A stretch of DNA of 64,000 bases from the NCBI GenBank assembly GCA_963971405.1, contig OZ020491.1:30679019-30743018 (forward strand), read 5' to 3'. Below are positions 1-12,100 of this stretch, piece by piece. Every line of letters begins with the position of its first letter. The stretch's first letter is position 1. The notes beneath the pieces were generated by a model. The model saw only the letters and a list, made by a program, of their open reading frames with translations, did not search any database and was not told the DNA's origin. This DNA is from Psococerastis gibbosa. Its lineage: Eukaryota > Arthropoda > Insecta > Psocodea > Psocidae. The translations under genes and the position numbers were made by a program.

Positions 1-194
1 GGAAAGCTGGGCGTTTGGCAGGCTGTCCGAAGTTCACTTCATACTTATATAACATTGTACTTATAAGTTCTTTGCATTGAACCAAAGAACTTTGAATATA
101 ATAGACCATTCCAGAATGACGTAACTTTCGGATCACTCTGATTGGTTGGTTAGCTAAAGGCGTCATTGGCGGCCATTACTGTATGCATTTCGAT

Positions 195-711
195 CATGGA
201 GCTAATAAAACTATGGAGCCACCATGTCGTATTTCGGCCGTGCTGGAGGACTGAAGTCACGACCATGCCCCCTCATAAGTGCATTTTGGCGGGAAATTCA
301 AATTTAATAGTTTTATTATATGATTTTCTTTATAGTTTTCTTTGTTGTTTCATATATAATTATATTTATTATTTACATTTATTATATATATTGTTTAAAA
401 TTTAAATTAAAAGTACTGAAAGATCTGCATTAAAAAAATTTGTTTTTATCTAAAAGTAGGGAAAACTTTGTTAAAAATATTGTTTAAAATGTAAATTAAA
501 AGTACTCCAAGTTCTGCATAAAAATATTGCTGGTTAGCTGGCATGATTTTCCGTTCTAAATAATCTTTAAATAATCAAATTAAAAATAAAAAAGTTAACA
601 TGGTATCAAATGGCAAAAGGCTCAATCTGGTCCTATACTACGGAAATAGCCGAAGTCAAGCGGCTTCAACCCGAATGTTTACGATGAGTCTATAGTTTTA
701 CTATGTCTATG
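195..711 (+). mobile_element. hAT-like MITE, second copy
   Basis: A 517-bp copy of the element at 22580-23094 in the opposite orientation, with the same ends. The flanks ATTTCGAT (187-194) and GTTTCGAT (712-719) are an 8-bp duplication with one mismatch. Confidence 0.8.
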
Positions 712-1096
712 GTTTCGATAGGGTTCAGTTGACTTATCTTACTTTTCGTGTATTTAATTAAATTTTGTAACGAATTTGGACTTATTAAGTTCGTACGGAA
801 GTGAATAAGCGGTAGACGTAAAGGCAAGATACAGAAAAAAATTGAGATTATCGGCTTTGGTCCCATGAACTGGGACGGAAAATCGGGAGAGTGGCCGCAA
901 GTAACGGCTCTTGATATCTATACATACCTAATTCACGGCTGCAGCTTTTACACTGCGAAGAAATTTCAAGCCAGGAAAGGTTTAGAGGCGTTTAAGCGGT
1001 TTTGCTTGTAAATATCCTACCGGCATCGTCTCATATCCCAACATTTGTGATGGCTTCCAATCTGCATTAATATAATCCTCTAATGCACAGAGCCGG

Positions 1097-1312
1097 CCGC
1101 CATACCAAGTTGAATCCAGCGGACCAGAGCAGGTTCAAAGTTGCAGATAACTTGGTCATGTGCACAGCGCCGGTAGGGAAACATGGTAGGACTTGTCCTG
1201 GTCACCTCCGAACTAATCATGTGACTTCACTGTGTTTCCCAAGTGGTTCGGAATCCACTATAATCAGGAGGTCCACTGTCCTATGGGCTGGGGCATAGGA
1301 CAGTCAAGTCGG
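1097..1312 (+). mobile_element. SINE with 5S-like head, short-tail type (partial)
   Basis: Shares the head (CGCCATACCAAGTTGAATCC) and body with the copies at 2105, 12452 and 39106. Its 3' end differs after TCCTATGGGC, so it is truncated or rearranged. Open frames here are part of the repeat, not genes. Confidence 0.7.
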
Positions 1313-1889
1313 GGTCGTTCTATGGGCCCAAAAATGAGGCCTAAGTCGTTATTAACCCGACGAACACTACTTACTAACATACGTCAATGGTAATGCACTA
1401 GGTTTCCGTGAAAAGTAACAAAAGATTTACATGACTAATAAATTGATATATTCATACTGTAGATATAGTAGCACACCGAACAGAAAACAACCGTATCCAT
1501 AACATCATTACCGTTTCCCGCTTATAAATAGGGTTATTCCTATTGGAACTCAAGAGAACGGCCCAAGACAGGGAAGAGTGGAGAAGGAGGTGGAATGATT
1601 TGCTGCAAACCAATCGCTAGATTGAAACTACAAAAGAAGATTCCTATGTTAAGATTTTTTAGAAATCCCCCCGTGGCTACGCCACTTTGACACCACGCTT
1701 ATTTAATTATAGAATAATTAGCCAGCTGCAAAATTTCGCAGTGATGGACGCCATCATGAGGGTACAAAAAAAAAATCACAAGCACTGAAGTACCAGGGCA
1801 ATATACTGTAGGCATCATGTATGACAATCAGCAATTATTTGTATAAACCTTATGATTATCTTTTACAGGCAAATACCCCTGTTGGGCTT

Positions 1890-2062
1890 ATGAAAGCATA
1901 TTCATGATAACAGTAAAGTTAGACAGTCGAAATATTTAATAAAGACACATTTGTTTAGGCTAGTTTTGAAAATCTTGGGTTAGAAAACCATTGAGTTTCA
2001 TTTGGCGCGAAAGTTAGAGGACTCGATATCGCATATCCTGAGTTTTTCTATTGGTCCCCTGC
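1890..2062 (+). repeat. direct repeat pair, with 2600-2768
   Basis: Both carry GTTAGACAG, ATTTAATAAAGACACATTT and TTTCATTTGGCGCGAAA in the same order, about 715 bp apart. Confidence 0.6.
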
Positions 2063-2104
2063 AAAGAACTTCTAATATAATATACTAGAAGTACCACTGG
2101 CGCT

Positions 2105-2341
2105 GCCGGCCGCCATACCAAGTTGAATCCAGCGGACCAGAGCAGGTTCAAAGATGGAGATAAATTGGTCGTGTGCACAGTGCCGGTAGGGAAACATGGT
2201 AGGACTTGTCCTGGTCACCTCCGAACTAATCGTGTGACTTCACTGTGTTTCCCAAGTGGTTCGGAATCCACTATAATCAGGAGGTCCACTGGAGTCCTAT
2301 GGGCCCACACCGTAGCCTGGGACTGTGTCAAACCGTACTAC
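2105..2341 (+). mobile_element. SINE with 5S-like head, short LINE-like tail
   Basis: A full copy: head, body with AAGTGGTTCGGAATCCACTA, then a tail with GTCCTATGGGCCCACACCGT and (TAC)n. Flanks TACCACTGGCGCT and TACCATTGGCGCT are a target duplication with one mismatch. Confidence 0.8.
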
Positions 2342-2810
2342 TACTACCATTGGCGCTAGTGTCGCATGGTAATTGGATTTCCGCCATTTTTGGGCTCACA
2401 GCAGGTGGAATTCTGTATTTTATTTAAAAACTAAGAGAAAATACCTTTTTGTTGCCCTGTTGTTATTGCCTATAATTTAATTTTGCATTTGCTACATTTT
2501 AAATTTCATAGGGTACAGTACAGTTGCTGTTTTGAATGGATGATTGAACTTTTTTGATGCTGTTGTTTATTTTTAATCCACATAATTTTCAGCTATTTTG
2601 GGAAAGCATTTTAATTATAATAATGAAGTTAGACAGCCTATATATTTAATAAAGACACATTTTTTTGTTTTAAAAATTTTGGGTTAGGTACCGTAAGATA
2701 ACTATGGTTTCATTTGGCGCGAAAATGTGAGGCCGAAGGATGGCGGATCTTCTATTGGTCCCCACTTCCGCAAGCAAATCATATGGAGGTGTAGGGGCTT
2801 GGGTCCTCCT

Positions 2811-3123
2811 AATGGGGCTCATTTGTGGCGACATTTTGTAGATCGCAGCACCAGTTGCAATGATATCAAAGCGTTGATTTTTCCGTAAGCCTCAATACTA
2901 TTTTAAAATGATTTTTAATTACGTATTATTTTAAAGTGATATTTTTCTATAAATCATGGAGAATATATATATTAAATTATATGCAGCGAAATAAGGTCCA
3001 GGCATAGTAAAAATATTATAAAAAATATTAAAACAATTAATTAGATGCTAAGCGCTTAGTTTTCGCATGCAAGCGGTGGCCATTTTGAATAATATGGATA
3101 TCGGTTTGTCGTCAGCGAACCTA
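2811..3123 (+). repeat. 313-bp dispersed repeat, copy 1
   Basis: Almost identical to 53386-53699 (TTGCAATGATATCAA, GCAGCGAAATAAGGTCCAGG, GTTTTCGCATGCAA). No coding, no clear end repeats. Confidence 0.75.
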
Positions 3124-4597
3124 CCAGATTTGTATTTGTTTTGCTTACCATGGTTCATTTCAATGGATAATAATAGTAAAATAAGTGAAAAGCTCTAAAG
3201 ATGATCAACAGAACAGCTATTCCACTTTTAAGATAAATATGATATCATGTAGCATTTTTATTGATGCGGTTGTCTGACATTCTTACAACGTGTCCCCGCC
3301 AGCTTACGCGTTGCGCTTTTATAAAGCGGACTATGCCTTCTCCGTTGAGTATTGCGTCTATTTCTGCTTTGGGACCTTTAGCAGAGATTTTTCCAAATGA
3401 TGCCACCAATAGGACCTTCGCTTCGACTCCAGGACTCCAGTAGTCTGATCGAGGCGTTTATAATACCGGGGTTAAATAAATACCCTAGGATTATAACTGT
3501 AAACAAACAAATTTTGAATAACACTTTCCATTATAAAATTATCTTGTTTACCAGTGGATTAAATAAATACCGGTATTATAAACGCCCCGATCAGGCTGCA
3601 GCAGCGGATCCATCGTTTCTTGGCCCCTTAAGGGGTTTTCCCCGCATTTCCCCTTGGATATCGTACAGTGGGCCGATAGCTACTACACCAAAGTATACGA
3701 TGAGCAGTCTCTTTAAAATGAGGTATCAGGAGTTATAGGTTCGGAATTAAGAGGTTAAGGTAATTAAAATGTGCGCTTCTCCTATTCATAACAAAATTAA
3801 TTACTTATACCGTACTTATTGGCAATAACTTATGATCAATGAACAAAAACACAAAAACGTAGGTGACATTAGCATCTCAAGAAAAGTCGAGAAATTATCA
3901 ATAATAATATGCCCCAAACTTTTCATCATAATATATAGGCTAGGTAAAACATACCTCTTACCTAAAGCAAATGCTTTTGCTCAAAATTGTTACAAATAGA
4001 AACACAATTAGTAAATATGCTCCATGTGAAATAAAAGTTATCCATTACTTACAGTTTGTTGGTGTTGTTACGTCAATGGGCTACGCCATAAGCCACCTTA
4101 AATTCAATCGTGTGCAGTACACATTAGTCCATGACACCACCCCGATTATATATAGTACCCGCATTTAATTATTTATTGTAATTGTGTATTAGCCAATCTA
4201 GCCATAACACATCAGCTATCTAGATATTACATGTCATTGACAACTAAGGTGAAGTGTAGATTGTAATAAGCCTGCCTCCAATACAGTCCATTATCTACAA
4301 TGACATCATTAAATTAGAGAGCGCAAGTACAAAGAGAACACCGGAGGCAATATACTGTACGAGCGTGAGTTTCCCCCCCCCCCCCCCCTCCCTATGGGAT
4401 ACTACCTCACTTAACCAAATTACTCCAAGTGCGCTTCAAACACATGTATGTAATGGGTAAAGTGCTAACTTGATTTAGTAGGTACTTTGACGGTACTTTG
4501 AAACAAAGAAATGTTTGATTTTGACTTTGTTTCCCTGCGGATTAGGTATCTGGTTTTGAATAGATAAGATAGAACGTGGCTAAGGTGTCAATTTGTT
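3124..4597. other. no gene recognised
   Basis: Short frames only, without family motifs. The pairs TTTATAATACCGGGGTTAAA and GGATTAAATAAATACCGG near 3460-3570 suggest another degraded inverted element. A C run lies at 4373-4388. Confidence 0.4.
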
Positions 4598-4603
4598 AAA
4601 TAC

Positions 4604-5145
4604 ATAGGGTTGCCAGATTTACAAAACATAAAAACCGGACAGGAAGTCAAAAATTCTGCCTAGTTCTAAAAAAAACAGGTCATTTTATCTGGTCTTAAAA
4701 TTAGTGAATTTTGAGGAACTTTCTGTCGTAATATCAGATTTGTAAAATTATTTCGTTCTATCCATAAAGATACATTAACTGGAGCGGCGGGAGCCATAAT
4801 ATGCCTTACGAGGCACCCGTTAACCATAAGCCAACTATCAGAGACAAGTACCAACGCAAAAAATATCGAAGTCTTACACATTGCAGCATAGCAGAACGGA
4901 TACCTGGACCCGGTCAAAAACTCTGTACTTAACTTCTGCAGGCTACACTAGCAGTCATATTGATAACGGTCTCCAAACACGGGATGGTTCTATCCCCAGA
5001 CAAAAAAAAATTTGCATAGTCGAGCAAATAGCCAAAAAAAACCCGGACAATGTCCGGTCAAACATTAATTTTATCACCGGACAAAGGTACGAAAAACCGG
5101 ACTGTCAGGTGGAAAATCGGCAAACAGGACACCTGGCAACCCTAT
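4604..5145. mobile_element. MITE with ATAGGGTTGCCAG ends
   Basis: 542 bp with end ATAGGGTTGCCAG, its complement CTGGCAACCCTAT, and flanking AAATAC on both sides (4598-4603, 5146-5151). It holds several CCGGACA motifs. The frames at 4666-4917 and 4881-5147 lie wholly within it and are not genes. A related fragment is at 29425-29515. Confidence 0.7.
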
Positions 5146-5272
5146 AAATACGCCATTAATAATAAATGTCAAAATCATTGTATTGTTTATAATCCTTGTA
5201 TTTTATTCGAGTAAGCAACGTATAACCAGAAAGAGCAACATGGCGAAATGGCGCGAAATTCAAAAGATAAGT

Positions 5273-5712
5273 AGCACTAGGCCTATTCCACTTGTCAATT
5301 TCTCTTCAATTTTGATATTAAAATCATCAATGTTGCATTTATATTTTTAATCATTCCACTTGTCTTCAATAATATTGACCATATTGTCCATATTTGTTTT
5401 CAATTTCTTGCAATTTTGTAAAAGACCGCCTTCTTTCTTTTAATTTGGTGTCGTACAAGACATTTTATGATTTAAATTACGAAATAACTCGTTCGTTCTC
5501 AAGTAATTAATTTAAATTATTTATCATCTCCAGACGACGCTATTGTTTAATTTTAGTTTGTTATTGTTTGCAAAGCGTGATTTTCCTCTATGACCATTGA
5601 TCAATTTTAACATGGATGTTAAAATTGACAATGTCTTAGAGTAAAAACAAAATTCTCATCAATTATTGATGCACAAATGACGGAATATTGACAAGTGGCA
5701 TAGCCGCTTAAT
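5273..5712. mobile_element. probable MITE with CCACTTGTCAAT ends
   Basis: GGCCTATTCCACTTGTCAAT at 5280 and the complement of GCTATGCCACTTGTCAAT at about 5690-5707. The interior ATGACCATTGATCAATTTTA resembles the centre of the TTA MITEs. Confidence 0.5.
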
Positions 5713-5715
5713 GAA

Positions 5716-6730
5716 GGCTCAGATAAGACAGACCTTTTTTTATTTCACTGAGAGGGAGTTTTAAGAGTTGTCTCGTTGTAAGGGCTCTTACACATGGGTA
5801 ATGAAAGAATAAATAAATGAAAATAATAAAGTTGCCACTACTACGGCTTTCGGAAGGTCCCGAGAAATTTTTTTGGGGAGGGCTCCATCTGACCATCGGA
5901 GGTAAGGTATTCTTAATATACTTTAAACTCCGCATTCTATCCAGTGTACACTGCAAATATTTCAGGAAAGGACCGGACCCCCCTCCGGCCTTGGGCCCGT
6001 GGTTTTTTATTATTTGTCACCCCAGGGCTTTCCCTCTGCCGCTCATCTTTTTCCTTTCATAACAGATTCCCCAAAGTTGCTGTTTATGCTGCGAAAAGCA
6101 CTGCGGAAGGAGATTCATGAACTGAACTGAGCATCTGGTGGAATTGTAATGGATTACGTAAATACGCATGTACAGCTTCAATCAGGCTGATTGATTACAG
6201 AAACTTTGACGACAGCAAGTTTGTTGAAGTTGCGCGGGGGATATCTTCAAACATAGTTGCAAACACTTCCGGGTCTCGTCTTATCATCAAGACGAAACTT
6301 ACTCGGCCTGTGAAGTGCAATGTAGGAGAAATAGATGGGCGTATATATACGCTTTCATGAAGACAAGTTATATCTGCCCATTATTACGTTTCAAATTGTT
6401 AAAATTGAAATTGAATTCTACCGTACAAGCGCAAACTAGTTTAACTTGGCTTTTTGCACATTCATGCTGTCGTTCCCAATGCGGCAAATCAATGTGATCG
6501 AACAATACATTCTATTCTATTCTGGGTATAGTAGAGAACTATACGCACCTACTTTATAAGTTAAAAGCTGAAACTCTATAATTATAAAGTTTCGAGCAGC
6601 TACGGTGTGTACACGTAAAGTTACAGAGCTAAATGGATTATATTTACCGTATACGAAGGTTCCCTTTGTCTATGTAACAAAACGTCCCAGCGATATCAGC
6701 ATACAATAGCTCAGCATTCTGGATTCAGAT
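5716..6730. other. no gene recognised
   Basis: Contains a G/C-rich MITE-like piece at about 5850-6050. Nothing else was recognised. Confidence 0.4.
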
Positions 6731-6734
6731 TTTT

Positions 6735-7090
6735 AGAACGCCTGCTAAGCATTTCTGCTGGCGGAAGGGAGGGGGGGGGGCGTTGAGTCTGTTTATTAAC
6801 TTGAGGCACCCTAAAAGCAGACTCCTTAACCTCGGGAAGAAGGAGAGTTGACTGACAGGGAGAATCTACTGATTATAGTGGATTCCGAACCACTTGGGGA
6901 ACATAGTAAAGTCACACGATTAAATCGGAGGTGACCGCAGGACTCGCCAAGCACGTAGACTGACTGGTATAGTCTCAGCACGTTATCATGTCCCGCCATG
7001 TTCCACTGCCAACGCTGTGCACACTACCAAGTTTGCCGGAGTTTGAAACACGCTCTGCTCTCGCGGATTCAACTTGTTAAGGCCATTGGC
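6735..7090 (-). mobile_element. SINE with 5S-like head, long-tail type
   Basis: Reverse orientation. The tail starts at 6735 and the head ends at 7090 (GCCAATGGCC on the minus strand). The body carries GTGGATTCCGAACCACTTGG on the plus strand. The tail is partly replaced by a G run. Confidence 0.7.
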
Positions 7091-7432
7091 GATTCTGACT
7101 TGGCGCGATGATAAAATTAATTAAAACTTATAAAGCAACACAAGATATCATACTAAACAGTGGTGGCTTGTTCTCAAGGGCACTCCCAATATTTTCAGGC
7201 AAAAGAAATAAAAAAATTAATCTAAAACTGAAAAAAATGAATTATGCAACCAGTTGTTTGATACATCACCAAAAACGCCTGTTCAAAGACCCCCGGGACT
7301 TCCCGTCGATATTGAGGTGGAATGCTAACGAGACCTATGACTCCGCTTTGTAAGATTTCACTTATGGACTTATTCCATTCTACTGGTAATGCTTATATTA
7401 TTCGTATGTAAATAATAATATAATAATAATAT

Positions 7433-7512
7433 GAGAGGGCTTTATAGCCCTAACTCCGCTAGGTTGGCTTAGTAATAGAAACAATAAAAAGTCCTTATTT
7501 ATTTTTATTTTT
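7433..7512 (+). mobile_element. tRNA-derived SINE, 3' end only
   Basis: Contains GAGAGGGCTTTATAGCCC, TCCGCTAGGTTGGCTTAG and the (TTTA)n tail. The head is missing. Confidence 0.6.
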
Positions 7513-7991
7513 TATTTTTATTTTTAATGCTACCAAGTTTTTTATACCTTTATAAGAAGTAAACCTATACCTACCAAGTGATTGGACCAAATCTAACTAA
7601 GTTCAGCATTAATTATAATAAAAAAAATAAACCAACCTATCATGCGGTGAACCAGGGGTGGCCAAAGTCAACTGTCAGCTTCCTCTTAATGTGCTGATGT
7701 ATTTCTTCTTACAAACAGTTTGCAGTGCAGAGGCCTGGGCGCTTCAAGTATGCTTTCAAAATTCTACACAAGATTGTGCAATTTGTCTTCCCATCACCCC
7801 CTGCCCCCTTGCATCCCACACCGCCCTATATAAGTTTCCCTTTGAACCCCTTTGCCTTTGAACCCTCTCGCCGGTTTCAGGGCTTGCGCTCGTATTTGTA
7901 TGTGAAGCGTAAAATGCAAAAAGGCTATATTGGCAGGTTTTGGTTTGATAGACAATAGATTGAAAACAATATAATTTTATGAAGAACCATT

Positions 7992-8283
7992 AGAATCCGG
8001 GCTGATGGGCCGTGGTCGAATTGAAAGTGAACTTCCAAACGTTTCGTCAACATCTGCGGTCGACATCTTCAGTGGCGCTGCGTAGTCTTCGACGGTTGTA
8101 TCTCGGTGGCTCCGTAGCGAGTGACTGGGTAGGGGGCTGCGCACTGACCTTTATACCTGGACGTTGTTGTTGTTGTTGTGTTGAGAGCGAGGTTTCGCGC
8201 CACTGAAGATGTCGACCACAGATGTTGATGAAACGTTTGGAAGTTCACTTTCAATTCGACCACGGCCCATCAGCCCGGATTCT
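7992..8283. mobile_element. foldback element with 87-bp arms
   Basis: The arms at 7992-8078 and 8197-8283 are near-perfect inverted repeats (AGAATCCGGGCTGATGGGCC against its complement) around a 118-bp centre with (GTT)n. Each arm codes the same short meaningless peptide on opposite strands, so those frames are not genes. Further element sequence continues to about 8325. Confidence 0.75.
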
Positions 8284-8639
8284 ACTTTTTCTTCATTTGA
8301 CTCCGGCCGTGAAAGCCTTTGCAGTTACAATATAATTTTATATTTTGACAAAAAATAGCTTGTTTATAAGCAGTTATAAATATCAGCAGCCGTATTATGG
8401 CAACATGGGATTAACCTAACTCCGGGGTTTATATAATACCGGGGTTTATTTCTTTGTACCGCATTAGTAAGGTGTCACGTGACGGTGTTAAAACATGCGC
8501 GGGTAATTCAAATTAATAAATTATAGAATATGTATGCCTCATTGAACTTACTATGATTTTTCTGTTGGGACTGTATATATGGCTGAACTCAGCGTAGTTT
8601 TATAACTTCTGACTTTTTGTTCTATCAAAGTTAGTTAGG

Positions 8640-8742
8640 TCTATTAAGCCCTGGCCCGGGACCGCCAGCTTTACATGCCCCCTGAAGCATGACCAGAAAA
8701 TGTAGTCGGTGTGGGACTGGAACCAACAATACCAATATATAG
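8640..8742 (-). mobile_element. tRNA-derived SINE fragment
   Basis: Reverse middle part: CCCGGGACCGCC, TTTACATGCCCCCTGAAGCA and GTGTGGGACTGGAACCAAC (a mutated B box). Confidence 0.6.
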
Positions 8743-9170
8743 CACCAAAATTATTTAACTTACTTAATATTTGTCCTGGGTCGCTGTCAATAAATAAATT
8801 TTCCAAATTCGTCCGGGAATGGCTGATGAGACGGGAAGAGGTGGAATCTTTATTTGAAATAGTGGACTAGACTGTTAAATTAAATTAAATTAAGTCTAAT
8901 TGATTTTTTTTCGTTTTCTTTAGTTTTAGAGTAGGGTAAATTGTTATAGGTCTCCATGTGGGGCTTTACAATTATTGTATTTAAATTGTTCTAAATATTT
9001 AATACATTCATTCATTCATTCATTTAAAAATAAATAAAAATAAAATTATAATCATACAGTATCCCAGAAGAAACATTATTTATTGACTTCCGCCTCGAAA
9101 GAACACCGTTCCTTTTGCCAACCCTTAGGGCTTAGATAATTTATAGCACTGTATTGTATGAAATACTTAC

Positions 9171-12100
9171 CCTTTGCAACGGCTATCTCGCATTTGGAAC
9201 CCATGAACCCATCCGGGCAGACGCAGCCATAGGAAACTGCCGATAAGTGCCTGAAACACAATTAATGTCATTTATCTTATAATCTGGCAAAGAGGGAGTT
9301 TCCAAAAATTCCCATTAATACAAAATAGTGGGACTCGCGACTGTGCGAACTTATTTAAGTCAAAACAGCAACTAAGCTTAAAACAAAAAATTGAACATCA
9401 TTGGAGAAGGTACCTGCTCTAAAAACCCGAAACTACTGTGTTTACATAATGCATAATGCACGGCTGTAGAAGAGACATTTAAGGAAGAAGATGAAAAAGA
9501 AGAAGAAGAAGAAGAAGAAGAAGGCCCTGTGGGAAGTGAAATAAAGGCAAGTGAAATAAAGTCAAAAATTGCAGTCAAGCTAAAAAGTTAAGATACCCCC
9601 CATCCCACTATTAATCGAAAACTTTTAACCAGCCATTTGCCATGATAAAAATAAAAAATGTCAACCTACCAATACGTGTTCGAAGAGATAAAAGTCCCAT
9701 AACTCATATGAACACACAGTATATAGTTGTGTGTGCATAGTTGGAATGTTTCCGAGTTCATTTAAATTTGCCATCAGAGTAATTGGTTCCGAATGAAACC
9801 CATAAATCTATACGATGAAAATTTTGCAGCTCATAAATTTCGTTTCATACAGTGCAAACGCAGTGCGACAGGGTGTTTATTGCTTCCACGCCTGCATGCT
9901 ATAGGTCCTAACTATAGGTTTATAGAGTGTACATATTTAGTTTGTCCACTATCAGTTTTTTCTTTCCAATTTTACAGGAAGACAATAGTTGAAGTAATAT
10001 ACAAGCAAAGTGGTAAGCACATTAGTGAACTGAAAGGATTAGCAGCCGACCGAAATCTTTTCACGAAATGTATCCTCATGCTGACTTGATGACGATAACG
10101 ACGCAGATGATGATGAAGACGAAAAAGAAGAAGAAGAAGAAGTAAAAGAAGAAGAAGACAAAGTAGAAGAAGAAGAAGATGATAATGAAGAAGTAGAAGA
10201 ACCGGAAAGAACTGATTGATATCTTATGTTGTGCCACCGGCACCCCTACCAACGTACGCAATATTGATTCAAATTTGAATTTTTGCAAAAAACGTAATGA
10301 AAGTAATGTAATGTAATGAAGTTTTTCTTCTAATGCGAGTGATATTAAGTTATTTTAGCTTTACAAAGATTATTTCCGGCTAAATTCGACTTTGTACAAA
10401 AACCAAGTCCGATTCGCTATTAATGAAAAATTCTTGAGTAGCCTAACTTAAAAAAAAGAAGTAATACTCCGCAAATCAGAAAAAAAACTACTATTTGACG
10501 ATAACGATAATCTTTGTCTACAATTATTAATTAGTAATAATCAAGGCCGTGCCCAGATTTTTCTTTGGGAGGGGTCCAAAAATTTGTATTAACAGTAATT
10601 ACGTATTTTTTTAATAAAAGTCCATTCTATCCAGTGTAAAGCCCTTTTCTTTCGGAGGGGGTCCGGACACCTTGGACCACCCCCTGGGTACAGCCTTAGT
10701 AATTATTATTATTACTGGAAACTAACTTCAGAGTTTCATTTCAGACAACCATTAGGGAACCCTTCACATGCAACAAATGGTTAGAATATGCAAGACCCAG
10801 ACCTACCCCCATTTTCCCCGAAGAAGAAACGAAAAACATTTTTATGTACAGGATAAACTACAAAGTCCTACGTATTTCTGTCAGTAGCAGCGTTCCTTTA
10901 GGGGGTTATTGCAGGAGGAGAACGGCAAACTTTGAATTTAAGGAGATGCTTGCAAAGGAACGAGAGGTTGTCTGACATGCAACCTCTCTCCGAGTCTTTT
11001 ATACGTGCTTACTTTGAACTTCTGTCGAAGGTTCGAACGCCGAAAAGGCTATTAAAGCTGACAGAGCGTTAGGAAGGGGATCCATTCCACTTCCCATCGC
11101 TCCTTTGAGGATTTTGGAAGTCAGCACTTGCTATCATGTTTTACATTTAGGGAGTGTAAGGTACGGCAAATGGCCAAATTTTGGGTTCTGCGGTCATTTT
11201 AAACTATAAATAAATAATAAATAAATATTGAAATTTGTTCTATTACTAAGCCAACCTAGCGGAGTTACAAATCCCTCTCTTACACTCAACTAGGCCCGGG
11301 ACCGCCCTCCAAAAATGTAGCAGTGCATATGGAGAGGAAGAAAAGATAAAATGCATTTCCATTATACTGTATGTATATATGTTTGTTTGTTTTGTATTGT
11401 TATTAAAGGTTAATCGCATAGAAACAATTAAATGATTGACCACTTCAGTCGCCTATGCCGGTTAGTACCCGTGTTCAGTTACGACACGTCTCCGATTGCA
11501 TGGTGTGTAGACTCGCAAAAGTCCAAGTACGCTACCACCTTATCACACATCCCAATGAATTAACTGAATTAACATGGACAAAAGAATACTGGACAATAAC
11601 GTTTATACACATTAGTTACGAATTAGTTACTTAATGATAATAGGTTAGGTCTTTTTCCAATAAATTGTAAGCGGCACACGACAGTGCCGGATTAACCCAT
11701 TGGCCCTTGGGGACCAGGCCCACGGCCCCTACAAAAGCGTCTGAAATTCGCGAGATTTTTCGTAACTATACTTCGGAGAAGTGTCGTAACTCGATACAAG
11801 TACCTATTAGGTTACTTAGTGAGGCTATTGAAGAGGTTAATCGGATACATTTATAAAATTGTTTGCCCGCGATTAACCTTTTATTAAAGGAAGAAGAAGG
11901 AAAGGCCAATCAGCATACACGAACGCTTAACTTGCATATAAATGCGTCTTTTTAGATTTTTTTTGACAAATAATCGATATTCAAGTATTTGATGGTCACT
12001 TAAAGCTATGACAATGCCCTCGTCGCATGCAAATTGAGAATGGAGGTAAACACGCATTTCCCATGCTACAGAGGACATGCTACGTAGAAAATGAGCACCC

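Noticed and set aside
1083-1298. 71-codon frame repeated at 2123, 12415 and 39008
   Set aside because: All four are the same SINE read in the same frame. The sequence has pol III-like features and no protein motif.
4666-4917. 83-codon minus frame as a further exon of the CUB-EGF gene
   Set aside because: It lies within the MITE at 4604-5145 and has no EGF, CUB or membrane pattern with proper splice sites.
8012-8263. Two frames on opposite strands coding nearly the same peptide
   Set aside because: They are the two arms of an 87-bp inverted repeat; the likeness comes from the DNA structure.
10076-10288. Phe-rich minus frame as a membrane protein
   Set aside because: Produced by a GAA/GAT-rich simple repeat.
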